35,866 nt of DNA from Chryseolinea sp. (GCA_025923195.1 JAICGJ010000043.1:1-35866); one strand, 5' to 3'. Counted from the first letter of the stretch, positions 1 to 9,163 are shown. Program-made: numbers and translations. Notes: generated by a model not told the origin, from the sequence alone.

Positions 1-10
1 AACCGTAACT

Positions 11-685
11 ATGCACATCGACATCATAACCTGCCTCCCAAAACTCCTCGAAAGCCCTTTTTCGGATTCGATCTTGAAACGTGCGCAAAAAAAAGGACTA
101 GTCACCGTGAACATCATTGACCTTAGGATTTATTCTACTGACAAACATAAATCTGTTGATGACTATGCTTTCGGAGGAGGTGCCGGAATGGTAATGATGA
201 TTGAACCCATCGACCGGTGCCTGGAGGATCTCAAATCCCAGAGATCGTATGATGATATAATATATATGAGTCCGGATGGAACACGCCTGACACAATCGAT
301 GGCCAATGAAATAAGCCTGAAGAAGAATCTGATACTCCTCTGCGGCCATTATAAAGGGGTAGATGAACGCGTACGTGAGCATCTTGTAACGCGCGAAATC
401 AGCATCGGAGATTATGTGCTCTCCGGAGGTGAGCTGGCAGCGGCGGTGCTCGCTGATGCTGTTATCAGACTTGTACCTGGAGTGCTATCGGATGAAACGT
501 CAGCACTTACTGATTCCTTCCAGGATAATTTGATTGCGCCTCCGGTCTATACGCGCCCGGCCGTATACAAAGGCTGGGAGGTACCTGCTGTCCTCTTATC
601 CGGACACCAGGCGAAGATCGAAGAATGGAAGCATGAAAAAGCCCTGGAAAGAACCCGAAAAAGCAGGCCTGACCTGCTGTCCTAG
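11..685 (+). CDS. trmD: tRNA (guanine-N1)-methyltransferase TrmD
   Basis: Cytoplasmic enzyme that methylates N1 of G37 in tRNAs using S-adenosylmethionine, which prevents +1 frameshifting. The 224-residue product has the SPOUT-family trefoil-knot signatures of Trm[10 protein letters not shown] near residues 55-63, [12 protein letters not shown] at about 110-121 and [12 protein letters not shown] at about 130-141. The catalytic-loop Asp lies in LTDSF (about residue 168). The length is slightly short of E. coli TrmD (255) but normal for Bacteroidota. The ATG lies 11 bases into the window and gives the expected N-terminus MHIDIIT. It precedes rplS, as in the widespread rpsP-rimM-trmD-rplS order, so the upstream partners probably lie just outside the window. 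Confidence 0.97.
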   Translation: MHIDIITCLPKLLESPFSDSILKRAQKKGLVTVNIIDLRIYSTDKHKSVDDYAFGGGAGMVMMIEPIDRCLEDLKSQRSYDDIIYMSPDGTRLTQSMANEISLKKNLILLCGHYKGVDERVREHLVTREISIGDYVLSGGELAAAVLADAVIRLVPGVLSDETSALTDSFQDNLIAPPVYTRPAVYKGWEVPAVLLSGHQAKIEEWKHEKALERTRKSRPDLLS

Positions 686-712
686 ACCATTTTTTCAAAC
701 CTCCTCAATTCA

Positions 713-742
713 TTGAAAAATTCAATTCTTTCCCTACCTTTG
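713..742 (+). promoter_or_regulatory. rplS promoter (Bacteroidota -33/-7 type)
   Basis: TTG at 713-715 and TACCTTTG at 735-742 are separated by exactly 19 bases, matching the Bacteroidota sigma-factor consensus TTG-N19-TAnnTTTG. Transcription would start near 748, leaving a leader of about 20 bases before the rplS ATG at 769. rplS can therefore be expressed independently of trmD. Confidence 0.8.
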
Positions 743-768
743 CAGTCCAATTTTCAAACCATCGAGTT

Positions 769-1122
769 ATGGCCGATCTGATTAAACTAGTTGAGCAAGA
801 GTACGCTAAGGTTCGGGAGAAATTCCCTGCCTTCAAACCGGGAGATACAATTAACGTTCACGTTAAGATTAAAGAAGGAAACAAGGAGCGGATTCAGCAA
901 TTTCAGGGGACTGTCATCCAGCGCAAGAGCCGTGGTACCAATGGCGAAAGCTTTACTGTCAGAAAGATCTCCAATGGAGTAGGGGTGGAGCGCATCTTCC
1001 CGCTGGTTTCTCCGACCATTGACAAGATTGAGCTGGTGAAAGAAGGCCGGGTGCGAAGAGCCAAGCTGTATTATCTGAAGGGAAGACAAGGAAAAGCCGC
1101 ACGTATAAGGGAGAAAGTTTAA
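769..1122 (+). CDS. rplS: 50S ribosomal protein L19
   Basis: Structural protein of the large ribosomal subunit at the 30S-50S interface. The 117-residue product carries the L19 signatures [32 protein letters not shown] and [20 protein letters not shown], and the typical basic tail. It lies 83 bases after trmD, with its own promoter at 713-742 and a strong terminator just downstream. The leader sequence at 735-758 is identical to the one in front of rplU in this window, which suggests shared control of these two ribosomal genes (inference). Confidence 0.98.
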   Translation: MADLIKLVEQEYAKVREKFPAFKPGDTINVHVKIKEGNKERIQQFQGTVIQRKSRGTNGESFTVRKISNGVGVERIFPLVSPTIDKIELVKEGRVRRAKLYYLKGRQGKAARIREKV

Positions 1123-1137
1123 GTTCCAAAATAGATG

Positions 1138-1175
1138 TCAAAAAGCCATTCTAACCGGGATGGCTTTTTGATTTT
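1138..1175 (+). terminator. rho-independent terminator after rplS
   Basis: Inverted repeat TCAAAAAGCCAT (1138-1149) and ATGGCTTTTTGA (1160-1171), a perfect 12-bp stem with a 10-base loop. It has a T-run on the plus strand and starts 16 bases after the rplS stop. The A/T-rich base of the stem could let it work in either direction. Confidence 0.85.
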
Positions 1176-1237
1176 ATGACCCTCTGAGGAAGGCAAAATG
1201 GCCCGACGGGCCCATTTAATGGCCAACCAAGCGACTG

Positions 1238-1268
1238 TTAGCATCCTGTGAAATAATTAATAACTTTG
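1238..1268 (+). promoter_or_regulatory. fbaB promoter
   Basis: TAACTTTG at 1261-1268 matches the Bacteroidota -7 element TAnnTTTG. A weak -33 element (TTA, 1238-1240) lies 20 bases upstream. The predicted start of transcription is about 25 bases before the fbaB ATG. Confidence 0.55.
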
Positions 1269-1298
1269 TCCTCGTTTTAAAAAATCCGCCGCGGACTA

Positions 1299-2369
1299 AT
1301 GGCAAGAAATATCAATGATCTGTTAGGTAAGGACGCAGATTTCCTGTTGAAGCATCAAAGCAAAACCATTTCAAGGGAACGCCTGCATATCCCCGGTCCC
1401 GACTTTGTTGACAGGATCTTTGCTCAAACTAATCGGAACACACAAGTTCTGCGTAGTCTCCAGATCCTGTACGGAACCGGCCGCCTTGGAGGCACGGGCT
1501 ACGTTTCCATACTGCCAATAGACCAGGGTATCGAACACAGCGCAGGGGCCTCCTTTGCTAAGAATCCCGCCTATTTTGATCCGGAGAACATTGTCAAACT
1601 GGCTATTGAGGGTGGCTGTAACGGGGTAGCGACCACCTTTGGCACCCTAGCGATGATGTCCAGGAAGTATGCTCACAAGATCCCGTTTATTGTGAAAGTC
1701 AACCATAACGAGCTGCTTACATATCCAAATAAACATGACCAGATCATGTTCGGATCTGTAAGAGATGCCTGGAACCTTGGAGCGGTCGCCATTGGAGCAA
1801 CCATTTATTTTGGATCGGATCAGGCTACCCGTCAAATTATAGAAGTCGCGCAAGCTTTCGAACACGCTCATAATTTGGGTATGGCTACAATTCTATGGTG
1901 TTATACCCGAAACAACGCCTTTAAAAAGGATGGAGTCGACTATCATGTTTCTGCCGATTTAACCGGACAGGCGAATCACCTCGGAGTTACAATTCAGGCC
2001 GACATCATCAAGCAAAAACTTGCAGAGAATAACGGCGGCTATAAGGCACTGAACACCGGCGGAAGCAGCTATGGGAAACTGGACGAACGAATTTATACCG
2101 AACTAACATCCGACCATCCCATCGATCTCTGTCGCTACCAGGTTGCGAATTGTTACATGGGGCGTGCAGGTTTGATAAGCTCTGGTGGTGAATCTAAGGG
2201 AGCCAGCGATCTCGCAGATGCTGTTCGCACAGCTGTAATTAATAAGCGTGCGGGCGGTATGGGATTGATTTCAGGGCGCAAATCCTTCCAACGTCCGATG
2301 AAGGAAGGGATGGAAATACTCAATGCTATTCAAGATGTTTATCTTGATAAGTCCATTGGGCTAGCTTAA
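1299..2369 (+). CDS. fbaB: class I fructose-bisphosphate aldolase (DhnA/FbaB type)
   Basis: Cytoplasmic glycolytic and gluconeogenic enzyme that cleaves fructose-1,6-bisphosphate to glyceraldehyde-3-phosphate and dihydroxyacetone phosphate through a Schiff-base lysine. The 356-residue product matches the bacterial/archaeal DhnA-type class I family (E. coli FbaB is 350). Recognisable segments are [49 protein letters not shown] and [11 protein letters not shown]; one lysine of the last segment is the likely Schiff-base residue (family knowledge, not proven here). ATG 1299 gives the family N-terminus. It has its own promoter and is 62 bases upstream of accD, so the two could be co-transcribed. 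Confidence 0.95.
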   Translation: MARNINDLLGKDADFLLKHQSKTISRERLHIPGPDFVDRIFAQTNRNTQVLRSLQILYGTGRLGGTGYVSILPIDQGIEHSAGASFAKNPAYFDPENIVKLAIEGGCNGVATTFGTLAMMSRKYAHKIPFIVKVNHNELLTYPNKHDQIMFGSVRDAWNLGAVAIGATIYFGSDQATRQIIEVAQAFEHAHNLGMATILWCYTRNNAFKKDGVDYHVSADLTGQANHLGVTIQADIIKQKLAENNGGYKALNTGGSSYGKLDERIYTELTSDHPIDLCRYQVANCYMGRAGLISSGGESKGASDLADAVRTAVINKRAGGMGLISGRKSFQRPMKEGMEILNAIQDVYLDKSIGLA

Positions 2370-2431
2370 ACAAAGGAGAGTCGGTAAACAGATGCATATC
2401 GTCTTTATTATTATCAAAGTCTTATACTATT

Positions 2432-3274
2432 ATGTCATGGTTCAAACGCAGCGATAAGGGGATCTTAACACCAACGGAAGCTAAACGTGAAGTTCCCGAT
2501 GGCCTTTGGTTTAAATCACCTGCCGGAAAAATTGTTCATACGCGGGAATTGAAGAACAATGCTTACGTCGTTCCCGACGAGGACTATCACGTTCGTATCG
2601 GTTCTGAAGAATATTTCGAAGTCCTCTTTGATGACAACAAATTCACAGAGATGGATGCTAATATGGAGTCGGCGGATCCTTTGAAATTCAAGGACACGAA
2701 ACCATATCCCAAGCGAATAAAAGAGACTCAGGAGAAGTCTCAGTTAAAGGATGCGGTCCGGACTGCATACGGCAAGTTAAATGGAATCGATATCACCATT
2801 GCCTGCATGGATTTTAGTTTTATAGGGGGTTCAATGGGTTCGGTTGTGGGCGAAAAAATTTCGCGCGCCATGGACCACAGCATAAAGAATAAAATTCCGT
2901 TTTTAATGATCTCCCGATCGGGCGGCGCTCGCATGATGGAGGCTGGCCTTAGCCTTATGCAAATGGCAAAGACTTCTGCTAAGATTGCCCAAATGGATAT
3001 TGCCAAAGTTCCATACATTTCCCTGCTGACTGATCCTACAACGGGTGGTGTAACAGCCTCGTACGCTATGCTCGGTGATTTTAACATTGCTGAGCCTAAC
3101 TCGCTGATCGGCTTTGCCGGCCCGCGTGTAATTCGCGAGACAATTGGAAAAGATCTGCCAAAAGGTTTTCAAAGCGCGGAATTCGTATTAGAACATGGGT
3201 TCCTCGATTTTATTATAGACCGGAGGAACCTGAAAAGCCGACTCGCTACGCTCCTGAGGATGCTCCAGAATTGA
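2432..3274 (+). CDS. accD: acetyl-CoA carboxylase carboxyltransferase subunit beta
   Basis: Beta subunit of the carboxyltransferase that moves CO2 from biotin to acetyl-CoA to form malonyl-CoA, the first step of fatty-acid synthesis; it works with AccA. The 280-residue product shows the crotonase-fold signatures [37 protein letters not shown] and [18 protein letters not shown]. The N-terminal region, which in E. coli holds a four-cysteine zinc ribbon, is present but without the cysteines (SPAGK and VVPDED stand where CxxC pairs would be). The gene runs toward hemE, and its 3' end is followed directly by a 7-bp repeat tract (3276-3303). Confidence 0.95.
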   Translation: MSWFKRSDKGILTPTEAKREVPDGLWFKSPAGKIVHTRELKNNAYVVPDEDYHVRIGSEEYFEVLFDDNKFTEMDANMESADPLKFKDTKPYPKRIKETQEKSQLKDAVRTAYGKLNGIDITIACMDFSFIGGSMGSVVGEKISRAMDHSIKNKIPFLMISRSGGARMMEAGLSLMQMAKTSAKIAQMDIAKVPYISLLTDPTTGGVTASYAMLGDFNIAEPNSLIGFAGPRVIRETIGKDLPKGFQSAEFVLEHGFLDFIIDRRNLKSRLATLLRMLQN

Positions 3275-3429
3275 AAAAGCTTAAAGCTCAAAGCTTAAAG
3301 CATAATGCCAGCCGTCTTCCAGATGTGTTGGTAGTCGTCTTGATTTCAAGATTGAAAATCTGATTTTTTCGCAATCGCTGTCAGCCGCACCAATTAGCTT
3401 TAAGCTTTTTGCTTTATGCTTTCAGCTTA
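3274..3429. repeat. inverted heptad-repeat tracts between accD and hemE
   Basis: Just after the accD stop stand four 7-base units of type AAAGCNN (3276-3303: AAAGCTT, AAAGCTC, AAAGCTT, AAAGCAT). On the opposite strand four similar units (3395-3422) run through the last codons and stop of hemE and just beyond. AAAAAGCTTAAAGCT at 3274-3288 and AGCTTTAAGCTTTTT at 3396-3410 form a perfect 15-bp inverted repeat around a 107-base loop. It could act as a bidirectional 3'-end structure between these convergent genes (inference). Confidence 0.7.
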
Positions 3430-4439
3430 TTATGCTCCTTCACCGTTTCGATAAAGCATTTGACTTTGTCAACCTCTGTGTCCGGGTACAACCCATGACC
3501 CAGGTTGGCTATGTGTTTAGATGGACCGAAAGCGTCTAACATCTTTTTGGTTTCTCTTTTGACATCTTCGCGGGATCCGTATAATGCACATGGATCCAGA
3601 TTCCCTTGCAGGACCTTGTCGGGAAGGAGCGCTCTTGATTCTGCTATGCCCATATTCCAGTCGAGCCCGACGACCTCGCAGTTCATAGTATTCATTTCGG
3701 CCCTTGCGAAAAATGCGCCCTTGGCAAAAACGATCTTCGGGCACTCCGGGATGGCATCACAAATTTTAGAAATATATTTCAAAGAGAATTCCTTATACTG
3801 ATGAGGAGCGAGTATACCCGCCCATGAATCAAAGATCTGAATCACATCGGCGCCGGCGCGGATCTGAGCTTTCAGGTAATGAATGGTGCTCTCTGTGATC
3901 ATGTCAAGCAGTTGGTGTGAAAAAGCAGGTTGCGTGTACAGCATTTTTTTTGCTGCGCTGAAAGTTTTGCTTCCCCTCCCTTCGATCATGTAGGAGAAAA
4001 TAGTCCATGGTGCGCCTGCAAAGCCAATCAAAGGGACCGCTCCGTTCAATTCTTTCTTGGTAAGCGATATAGCGTCGAGGACATATTGCAATTCTTCAGG
4101 AGAGGCAATGTGGAGACCCCGAAGGTCGTTTACACTGGTTATTTTTTTTGGAAAAACTGGGCCTTTGTTTTCTTCCATTTCATAGTTAAGGCCCATCGCC
4201 TCCGGGATCACCAAGATGTCAGAGAAAATAATAGCGGCATCAACTTCCAGAATTCTGACGGGCTGGAGGGTAACTTCAGCAGCGAGTTCAGGCGTTTTTA
4301 CCAGTTTTTTAAAGTCTTTGGCCTTTTCCCTTACCTTCCGGTACTCGGGTAAGATCCTGCCGGCCTGGCGCATTAGCCAAACCGGGGTGCGGCTCGTAGC
4401 TTTTCCACTTGCTGCCTGAACGAAAAGCGAACTTTGCAT
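3414..4439 (-). CDS. hemE: uroporphyrinogen decarboxylase
   Basis: Cytoplasmic heme-pathway enzyme that removes four carboxyl groups from uroporphyrinogen III to give coproporphyrinogen III, without a cofactor. The 341-residue product is full length. It has [14 protein letters not shown] (Arg24 and Arg28 are the substrate-binding arginines of the family), [15 protein letters not shown] (Asp74 is the catalytic aspartate equivalent), [18 protein letters not shown] and [12 protein letters not shown]. It lies downstream of rpmA on the same strand, separated by a terminator, and has a plausible promoter of its own: TTG at 4479-4481, 18 bases, then TAACCTTT at 4460-4453. Its final codons belong to a 7-bp repeat tract. 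Confidence 0.97.
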   Translation of the reverse strand: MQSSLFVQAASGKATSRTPVWLMRQAGRILPEYRKVREKAKDFKKLVKTPELAAEVTLQPVRILEVDAAIIFSDILVIPEAMGLNYEMEENKGPVFPKKITSVNDLRGLHIASPEELQYVLDAISLTKKELNGAVPLIGFAGAPWTIFSYMIEGRGSKTFSAAKKMLYTQPAFSHQLLDMITESTIHYLKAQIRAGADVIQIFDSWAGILAPHQYKEFSLKYISKICDAIPECPKIVFAKGAFFARAEMNTMNCEVVGLDWNMGIAESRALLPDKVLQGNLDPCALYGSREDVKRETKKMLDAFGPSKHIANLGHGLYPDTEVDKVKCFIETVKEHNKLKA

Positions 4440-4489
4440 ACTTAAAATTAGAAAAGGTTAATCTCCGTCTTGTTAATTCAAACGATCGT

Positions 4490-4526
4490 GATAAAAAAAA
4501 AGCCGCCCCATATCTGAGTCGGCTTT
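4490..4526 (-). terminator. terminator after rpmA
   Basis: Read on the minus strand, AAAGCCG (4526-4520) pairs with CGGCTTT (4505-4499), followed by a run of T to about 4492. It lies 20 bases past the rpmA stop and separates the rplU-rpmA unit from hemE. Confidence 0.8.
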
Positions 4527-4545
4527 GGTCTAAAATATTATTAGG

Positions 4546-4809
4546 TTATGCTTCTGCGACCGGTTCTACCGAAACAAAAGACTTATCCTCTCTCTTCTTT
4601 TTGAAAACGACAATTCCGTTGGTAAGTGCAAATAAGGTATGATCCTTACCAATACCTACATTCTTACCCGGATGATGCTTTGTGCCGCGCTGGCGAACGA
4701 TGATATTTCCGGCCACTACTTTTTGACCGCCATAAACCTTTATACCTAACCGTTTGCTTTCCGACTCACGACCATTCTTTACTTTACCTTCACCCTTTTT
4801 ATGTGCCAT
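4546..4809 (-). CDS. rpmA: 50S ribosomal protein L27
   Basis: Large-subunit protein whose N-terminal tail reaches the peptidyl-transferase centre. The 87-residue product starts [20 protein letters not shown] and has the L27 signature [19 protein letters not shown]. The N-terminus begins directly with AHKKG, so there is no Firmicutes-like cleavable extension. It follows rplU by 23 bases in the usual rplU-rpmA pair and ends at a terminator. Confidence 0.97.
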   Translation of the reverse strand: MAHKKGEGKVKNGRESESKRLGIKVYGGQKVVAGNIIVRQRGTKHHPGKNVGIGKDHTLFALTNGIVVFKKKREDKSFVSVEPVAEA

Positions 4810-4832
4810 GTTGAGTATCCGTTAAACGTTGA

Positions 4833-5141
4833 TTATCCGATGTTTTCGATCTGTACCTTAGTGAATTGCTGTCGGTGGCCATTTTTTACCACATAACCCT
4901 TTCTGCGTTTCTTTTTAAAAACGATCACCTTGTCGCCTTTCACGTGCTCCAGTATTTTTCCGGATACCGTTGCCCCGCTCAGCAGAGGAGCGCCGATATC
5001 GATGGTGCCCTCATTGTCAACAAGAAGCACCTTATCAAAACTTACAGCCGTTCCCACGTCGCCCTCTAACTTGGGAGCGTATATGTATTGGTCCTTTGCC
5101 ACTTTGAACTGCTTGCCTGCGATCTCGACTATTGCGTACAT
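4833..5141 (-). CDS. rplU: 50S ribosomal protein L21
   Basis: Large-subunit ribosomal protein that binds 23S rRNA. The 102-residue product has the L21 features MYAIVEIAGKQFKVAKDQYI, an EHVKGDKVIVFKKKRRKGY-type basic region and KNGHRQQFTKVQIENI at the C-terminus. It is the first gene of an rplU-rpmA unit and is divergent from nrdB. The sequence just before its ATG repeats the rplS promoter/leader box exactly. Confidence 0.97.
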   Translation of the reverse strand: MYAIVEIAGKQFKVAKDQYIYAPKLEGDVGTAVSFDKVLLVDNEGTIDIGAPLLSGATVSGKILEHVKGDKVIVFKKKRRKGYVVKNGHRQQFTKVQIENIG

Positions 5142-5145
5142 AGCT

Positions 5146-5193
5146 TTTGAAAATTGGACTGCAAAGGTAAAAAAAGAATGATGAAATAGTAAA
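5146..5193 (-). promoter_or_regulatory. rplU promoter and leader box
   Basis: On the minus strand TACCTTTG (5169-5162) is a Bacteroidota -7 element; a weak -33 (TTT, 5193-5191) lies 21 bases upstream. The 24 bases from TACC through TTTTCAAA (5169-5146) are identical to 735-758 before rplS, including the bases expected to be the first transcribed. Confidence 0.65.
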
Positions 5194-5324
5194 TGAGCCT
5201 TAAATATCTTGAAATAAAAGCTCAGAATAGGTCAAAAAAAAAATTCAAAATCTTTTACAACCCATTCAATTTAAAAGAAAATGCGAACGACCATGGATTA
5301 AGCGACTATTTTACAGGAACTTAT

Positions 5325-5355
5325 CTTTCCACAAACTATTCACAAGTTATCCACA
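5325..5355 (+). promoter_or_regulatory. three DnaA-box-like sites upstream of nrdB
   Basis: CTTTCCACA (5325-5333), CTATTCACA (5336-5344) and TTATCCACA (5347-5355) are three same-direction 9-mers spaced exactly 11 bases apart. The last is a perfect E. coli-type DnaA box (TTWTNCACA) and the other two differ only at the first base. They overlap the -33/spacer region of the putative nrdB promoter. They could mediate DnaA control of ribonucleotide reductase or be part of a replication origin. Confidence 0.6.
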
Positions 5356-5360
5356 ATCGT

Positions 5361-5368
5361 TATATTTG
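5361..5368 (+). promoter_or_regulatory. putative nrdB -7 promoter element
   Basis: TATATTTG fits TAnnTTTG. The base triplet 19 bases upstream is TTC (5339-5341), inside the middle DnaA-like box. Use of this promoter would give a leader of about 170 bases containing the hairpin at 5481-5504. A second match, TATTTTTG at 5511-5518, is an alternative with a very short leader. Confidence 0.45.
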
Positions 5369-5480
5369 GGTCAAAAACGCGGTTTTGATTTTTAGATTCA
5401 TTCTACTTCATTTGTACACTTGATACGGATAGGTTATCATTCAGTATCACCAAACAAAATTTTACTACGTAGGAATAATC

Positions 5481-5520
5481 GGGTGTCAGCCGAGGCTGGT
5501 ACCCCTTTAATATTTTTGGT
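5481..5520 (+). promoter_or_regulatory. GC-rich hairpin in the nrdB leader
   Basis: GGGTGTCAGC (5481-5490) pairs with GCTGGTACCC (5495-5504) over 10 positions (two G-T wobbles) around a CGAG loop, followed by CTTTAATATTTTT. This looks like an intrinsic terminator or attenuator placed 37 bases before the nrdB start. Confidence 0.45.
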
Positions 5521-5541
5521 TAAACCCTCAAACCCACAGCA

Positions 5542-6531
5542 ATGAGCCAGGTAATAGTTGAAGAACCCATTTTGAAGGAAAACAAGGATCGTTTTGTCCT
5601 CTTTCCCATTCGTCAACACGACATTTGGAAATTTTATAAACAGGCTGAAGCCAGCTTTTGGACGGCTGAGGAAATCGATTTAAGTCAGGACTTAAGGGAT
5701 TGGATGAATCTGAACGATGGTGAACGGCACTTTGTCACCCATGTCCTGGCCTTCTTTGCCGCAAGCGACGGGATCGTAAATGAGAACCTGGCTGAGCATT
5801 TTATTTCTGAAGTACAGTATACTGAAGCAAAATTCTTTTATGGCTTCCAGATCGCAATTGAAAACATCCATTCGGAAACGTATTCCCTTTTGATCGACAC
5901 TTATGTGAAGGATCCAAAGGAAAAAGATAAACTATTTCACGCTATCGAAACGATGGACTGTGTCAGAAAGAAAGCGGAGTGGGCACTCCGTTGGATCAGC
6001 CAGGGAAGCTTTCAGGAGCGGCTCATCGCCTTTGCCGCAGTGGAGGGAATTTTCTTTTCGGGGTCATTCTGTTCTATCTTCTGGTTAAAGAAGCGGGGCC
6101 TGATGCCAGGTCTGAGTTTTTCGAATGAATTGATCTCCAGGGATGAAGGATTGCATTGTGATTTTGCATGTCACCTTTATACCAGCCACGTCGTAAATAA
6201 ATTACCCGAGCAGACCGTAATAGATATCATCAAGGATGCCGTAGAAATTGAAAAAGAGTTTGTGACAGATGCACTTCCGGTAAACCTTATTGGGATGAAT
6301 GCTGTTCAAATGAGACAGTACATCGAGTTTGTAGCCGATCGTCTTTTGAATGAACTGGTTGGAAAAAAGATTTATAACGCTACCAATCCATTTGATTTTA
6401 TGGATATGATATCGTTGCGCGGGAAAACAAATTTCTTCGAAAAGCGTGTCGCTGAGTATCAGAAGGCTGGTGTGATGAAAAGCACCGAAAAAGAAACTAC
6501 AGCTAAATTTTCACTGAACGAAGATTTTTAA
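5542..6531 (+). CDS. nrdB: ribonucleotide reductase class Ia, small (radical) subunit
   Basis: Beta subunit that houses the diiron-tyrosyl radical used by NrdA to make deoxyribonucleotides. The 329-residue product has all six metal ligands in their usual spacing (Asp76, Glu107, His110, Glu168, Glu202, His205). It also has the radical tyrosine Tyr114 in IHSETYSLL, so it is a tyrosyl-radical enzyme rather than a Phe-substituted class Ic one. The C-terminus FSLNEDF matches the docking tail that inserts into the large subunit. There is no ATP-cone in this subunit. It lies 51 bases upstream of nrdA in the order B-A. Upstream DnaA-like boxes and a leader hairpin suggest cell-cycle-linked control. 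Confidence 0.97.
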   Translation: MSQVIVEEPILKENKDRFVLFPIRQHDIWKFYKQAEASFWTAEEIDLSQDLRDWMNLNDGERHFVTHVLAFFAASDGIVNENLAEHFISEVQYTEAKFFYGFQIAIENIHSETYSLLIDTYVKDPKEKDKLFHAIETMDCVRKKAEWALRWISQGSFQERLIAFAAVEGIFFSGSFCSIFWLKKRGLMPGLSFSNELISRDEGLHCDFACHLYTSHVVNKLPEQTVIDIIKDAVEIEKEFVTDALPVNLIGMNAVQMRQYIEFVADRLLNELVGKKIYNATNPFDFMDMISLRGKTNFFEKRVAEYQKAGVMKSTEKETTAKFSLNEDF

Positions 6532-6582
6532 TTACATTAAATCACTTTTTAAACTTTCTCACAACAACCCCCATTTTCTAAG

Positions 6583-9048
6583 ATGCTAGTATTAAAACGT
6601 GACGGACGCAGAGAAACTGTTAAGTTTGATAAGATCACCGCACGAATTGAAAAACTCTGTTATGGATTAGATCCAAAGTTCGTCAATCCTGTAGAAGTGG
6701 CCATGAAGGTGATCAATGGCCTCTATGATGGTGTGTCAACGCAGGAGCTAGATAACCTGGCTGCAGAAATAGCTGCAACGCTAACAACAAAACATCCTGA
6801 CTTTGCCAAGCTTGCAGCACGCATTGCAGTGTCTAATTTGCATAAAGTTACCAGTAAGTCGTTTTCGAATACGATGAAACGGCTCTATACATACGTGGAT
6901 CCGAAGAACGGACAAAATGCGCCTCTGATTTCCAAAGAAACATATAAGGTAATCAAAGAACACGCAGCCGAACTTGATGAAGCCATCATATACGACCGGG
7001 ATTTCAGTTATGACTATTTCGGCTTCAAGACGCTGGAGCGTTCTTATTTGATGAAAATCGATGGCAAGGTTATCGAACGTCCGCAGCATTTGCTTATGCG
7101 TGTAGCTGTAGGGATACATGGCAGCGATATACCGGCAGCGATAGAAACGTACAATCTCTTATCCGAAAAATGGTTTACCCATGCGACGCCAACACTGTTC
7201 AATGCTGGTACTCCTAAACCACAATTGTCTTCCTGTTTTCTGTTGACCATGAAGGATGACAGCATTGATGGTATCTACGATACATTAAAGCAATGCGCCA
7301 AAATTTCGCAGTCGGCAGGCGGTATCGGGCTCAGCATCCATAATATCCGCGCAAAGGGGTCCTATATCAAAGGGACCGGTGGAACATCCAACGGGATTGT
7401 ACCTATGCTGCGGAACTTCGATATGACAGCCCGTTATGTGGATCAGGGAGGAGGTAAACGAAAAGGAAGTTTTGCTATATATCTTGAACCGTGGCACTCT
7501 GATATCTTCGATTTTCTCGATCTGAAAAAGAATCATGGCAAAGAAGAAATGAGAGCGAGAGACTTGTTTTTTGCATTGTGGATCCCTGACCTGTTCATGA
7601 AACGCGTGGAGAGCAATGAAATGTGGTCACTGTTCTGTCCAAATGAAGCGCCCGGTCTTGCCGAGGTCTGGGGTGATGATTTTGAACGTCTTTATGAAAA
7701 ATATGAGCGCGAAAATAAATTCCGCAAACAAATAAAGGCTCAGGATCTATGGTTCGAAATCCTTGAATCCCAGATTGAAACCGGAACGCCTTATATTCTT
7801 TACAAGGATGCTGCAAACAGAAAGTCGAACCAAAAGAATCTCGGTACAATCAAATCGAGCAACCTGTGCACGGAAATAGTCGAGTACACTTCGCCCGATG
7901 AAGTTGCAGTCTGCAACCTGGCATCCATAGCCCTACCGAAATTCATCACGAATGAAGGAAAGTTCGACCATCAAAAATTATATGAAATTACAAAAGTAAC
8001 CACCCGCAACCTCAATAAAGTAATTGACATTAATTACTACCCCGTTGCTGAGGCGCGTAACTCGAATTTAAGACATCGCCCAATAGGCATTGGTATCCAA
8101 GGATTGGCAGATGCGTTTATCATGCTTAGAATGCCCTTTGACTCGCCAGAAGCTCGCCGACTCAATGAAGACATCTTTGAAACGATATATTTCGGTGCAA
8201 TGGAGGCCTCTATGGAACTAGCCAAGCAGCATGGTCCGTATGAAACATTCAAAGGCTCCCCTGTATCGAAAGGAATCTTCCAATTCGACATGTGGAATGT
8301 TACGCCCAAGAGCGGCCGTTGGAATTGGGATCAATTGAAGCGCGATGTAAAACAAATTGGTGTTCGCAATTCTCTATTGCTGGCTCCGATGCCGACAGCT
8401 TCCACTTCTCAGATTCTAGGGAACAATGAATGCTTTGAGCCTTACACATCTAATATTTATACGCGCCGAACCCTATCTGGCGAATTCATTATCGCCAATA
8501 AACATCTGATGAAGGATTTGATGAACCTTGGTTTGTGGAGCGAAAACATGCGTCAGAAGTTGATTGCAACGAATGGCTCGGTTCAGCCTATTGCCGAAAT
8601 CCCACAAAATATCAAGGATATATACAGAACTGTTTGGGAAATTTCGCAAAAATCCATCATCGATATGTCCGCAGATCGCGGTGCATACATTTGCCAATCA
8701 CAGAGTTTGAATATCCACCTCACGAATCCAAATTTTGGCAAACTCACGTCCATGCACTTCTATGCTTGGAAAAAAGGACTGAAGACAGGCATGTATTATC
8801 TGCGCTCGACTGCTGCCGCAGATGCTATCAAATTTACCTTGGATAAGACGGCGATGGCGCAACCTACTCTTGCAGCCACTCCTTCTACCCCAGTTGAAAT
8901 TGTAGATGATCCTATGGTCGCATATAGTGTTGCTGAAAATCAGCAGGCTATACCCTACGAACGAGTTGACGACGAATATGATCAAAAACGAGCTGACATG
9001 ACCTGCTCGCTAGATAATCCTGATGCGTGCGAGGCATGTGGAAGCTAG
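6583..9048 (+). CDS. nrdA: ribonucleotide reductase class Ia, large (catalytic) subunit
   Basis: Alpha subunit that reduces ribonucleoside diphosphates. The 821-residue protein begins with an ATP-cone (about residues 1-90) for allosteric activity control. Active-site residues fall at the same numbers as in the human enzyme: Cys218 (SSCFLL), Asn427-Cys429-Glu431 (NLCTE), Cys444 (VCNLAS). The radical-transfer tyrosine pair is in GMYYLRS. The C-terminal CEACGS is the swinging dithiol reduced by thioredoxin or glutaredoxin. The numbering match marks the eukaryote-like branch of class Ia. A strong terminator follows. A 20-30 residue Ala/Pro/Thr-rich linker precedes the tail. Confidence 0.98.
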   Translation: MLVLKRDGRRETVKFDKITARIEKLCYGLDPKFVNPVEVAMKVINGLYDGVSTQELDNLAAEIAATLTTKHPDFAKLAARIAVSNLHKVTSKSFSNTMKRLYTYVDPKNGQNAPLISKETYKVIKEHAAELDEAIIYDRDFSYDYFGFKTLERSYLMKIDGKVIERPQHLLMRVAVGIHGSDIPAAIETYNLLSEKWFTHATPTLFNAGTPKPQLSSCFLLTMKDDSIDGIYDTLKQCAKISQSAGGIGLSIHNIRAKGSYIKGTGGTSNGIVPMLRNFDMTARYVDQGGGKRKGSFAIYLEPWHSDIFDFLDLKKNHGKEEMRARDLFFALWIPDLFMKRVESNEMWSLFCPNEAPGLAEVWGDDFERLYEKYERENKFRKQIKAQDLWFEILESQIETGTPYILYKDAANRKSNQKNLGTIKSSNLCTEIVEYTSPDEVAVCNLASIALPKFITNEGKFDHQKLYEITKVTTRNLNKVIDINYYPVAEARNSNLRHRPIGIGIQGLADAFIMLRMPFDSPEARRLNEDIFETIYFGAMEASMELAKQHGPYETFKGSPVSKGIFQFDMWNVTPKSGRWNWDQLKRDVKQIGVRNSLLLAPMPTASTSQILGNNECFEPYTSNIYTRRTLSGEFIIANKHLMKDLMNLGLWSENMRQKLIATNGSVQPIAEIPQNIKDIYRTVWEISQKSIIDMSADRGAYICQSQSLNIHLTNPNFGKLTSMHFYAWKKGLKTGMYYLRSTAAADAIKFTLDKTAMAQPTLAATPSTPVEIVDDPMVAYSVAENQQAIPYERVDDEYDQKRADMTCSLDNPDACEACGS

Positions 9049-9072
9049 TAGAAAAATTACGGAGGAAGAAAG

Positions 9073-9098
9073 AAGCCCGCTACCAACGGGCTTTTTTT
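9073..9098 (+). terminator. terminator after nrdA
   Basis: AAGCCCG (9073-9079) pairs with CGGGCTT (9087-9093), followed by a run of T, 25 bases after the nrdA stop. Confidence 0.9.
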
Positions 9099-9163
9099 AT
9101 GCCCAAGATCAAAAGGAAAATTCGGATATTACTATGTAGATAACTCCGCTGACAATCCTGCAT

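Larger units (their letters stand above)
5170..5541. other. A/T-rich divergent intergenic region between rplU and nrdB
   Basis: About 370 bases without a credible gene. It holds an A/T-rich stretch (5190-5330), three DnaA-box-like 9-mers (5325-5355), a TATATTTG -7 element (5361-5368) and a GC-rich hairpin (5481-5504) close to the nrdB start. A 76-codon open frame crosses it at 5193-5423 but resembles no known protein and overlaps the DNA-binding motifs, so it is not called. Confidence 0.6.

Noticed and set aside
1195-1217. Hairpin AAATGG...CCATTT after the rplS terminator
   Set aside because: It needs a bulge and is weaker than the terminator just upstream; no separate role supported.
5190-5368. 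Firm call of a replication origin
   Set aside because: Only three boxes, no dnaA or dnaN nearby, and no genome-wide skew available; kept as an alternative only.
5193-5423. 76-codon frame between rplU and nrdB
   Set aside because: A/T-rich, low-complexity translation with no recognisable features; it overlaps DnaA-like boxes and the promoter element.
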